From an uncultured Bacteroidales bacterium (lineage in GTDB: Bacteria > Bacteroidota > Bacteroidia > Bacteroidales > UBA932): a DNA stretch of 6,184 bases. The stretch lies in assembly GCA_900546395.1 (NCBI GenBank), contig URDD01000104.1:1-6184 (forward strand), read 5' to 3'. The notes under the pieces are model-generated. The model had not been told where the DNA came from. It saw nothing but the letters and a program-made list of their open reading frames with translations, and did no database searches. Below, in pieces: positions 5,883 to 6,184 of the stretch. The translations under genes were made by a program, and so were the position numbers. Position 1 is the stretch's first letter, and each line of letters opens with the position of its first letter.

Positions 5883-6184
5883 TATGTACATTCAGGAATA
5901 TCTCGTACCTTCCAGCAAAAAAAATCTCTCCACAACCAATATAAAACACTGAAAATCAATATCTAAAAAATTAAATTTCTCCACACATTCTCCCCTTACT
6001 ATAAATACGATGCTAAATATTAGAATTTCTATTTTTTAAATCACTTTTCATAGATGATAGGAACAAATCCTTGAATGGTGAATCTGAGTTTAAAATCTTA
6101 TTTTTAAGTGACTATATCACATTGAATGTACCTCCTGTAGCACTTTCGATTGTACCACTTCAGAAGATGTCGCTTTCGGTTCGG
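5883..6184. other. AT-rich stretch without a supportable gene
   Basis: No convincing coding sequence, RNA gene or terminator is visible. The octamer TCTCCACA occurs twice (5927-5934, 5978-5985). Near the right edge the base composition shifts: 6127-6184 is GC-richer and contains four imperfect TGTACC/TGTAGC/TGTCGC-like units. A + strand frame stays open from about 6017 to the end without an ATG before 6167, ending in a peptide like VPPVALSIVPLQKMSLSV. On the - strand two frames enter from outside and stop at 6104-6106 and 6117-6119. Any of these could be the edge of a gene or mobile element beyond the window; none can be assigned. Confidence 0.5.

Noticed and set aside
6117..6136. On the - strand, AGGAGGT is followed at normal distance by ATG, resembling a ribosome binding site and start.
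   Set aside because: The ATG is followed at once by TGA, so no peptide beyond Met results, and Shine-Dalgarno sites are not typical in this kind of genome.
1..6184. CRISPR arrays, tRNA or rRNA genes, complete insertion sequences.
   Set aside because: No regularly spaced repeats, cloverleaf-like segments, transposase motifs or terminal inverted repeats were seen on either strand.

Overview
The window looks like a chromosomal housekeeping region of a member of the Bacteroidota, probably order Bacteroidales. The TonB-like protein has the N-terminal layout I associate with that phylum, HflX has a YLDELEFLAETAGA start, YbeY has Asp at the third metal-ligand position, genes lack Shine-Dalgarno sites, and TAnnTTTG-type promoter boxes are present. 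The DNA is moderately AT-rich. The phylum call rests on remembered family traits, not on a database search.

Layout: (i) positions 1-123 are the 3' end of ruvA on the + strand. (ii) Positions 124-273 are a convergent intergenic region with a 32-bp perfect palindrome. It contains a parS-type sequence and is placed to terminate the opposing mnmG transcript. (iii) ybeY then mnmG lie on the - strand (2866 to 274) as a likely two-gene operon for rRNA/tRNA maturation. (iv) A 105-bp divergent promoter region separates ybeY from a + strand TonB-family energy transducer (2972-3664), which ends in a strong intrinsic terminator. (v) hflX (+, best start 3776, end 4963) encodes a ribosome-associated GTPase. 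(vi) A hairpin separates hflX from a convergent - strand gene (5047-5820) for an unrecognised outer-membrane beta-barrel protein. (vii) Positions 5821-6184 are AT-rich and hold no supportable gene, only a likely promoter box for the barrel gene.

Three genes serve translation: YbeY in rRNA processing and quality control, MnmG in tRNA wobble-uridine modification, HflX in ribosome rescue or splitting. Two envelope proteins, the TonB-like protein and the barrel protein, share the region but probably not a pathway.

The most interesting signal is a pair of identical 16-bp perfect palindromes, TGTTCCACGTGGAACA, at 161-176 and 805-820. They match the conserved ParB-binding parS motif of chromosome segregation systems. 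One is built into a terminator-like stem. The other lies inside mnmG, at the edge of an apparent insertion of about 80 residues not expected in standard MnmG. This suggests a centromere-like locus and possible proximity to the replication origin. I found no wholly new multi-gene system.
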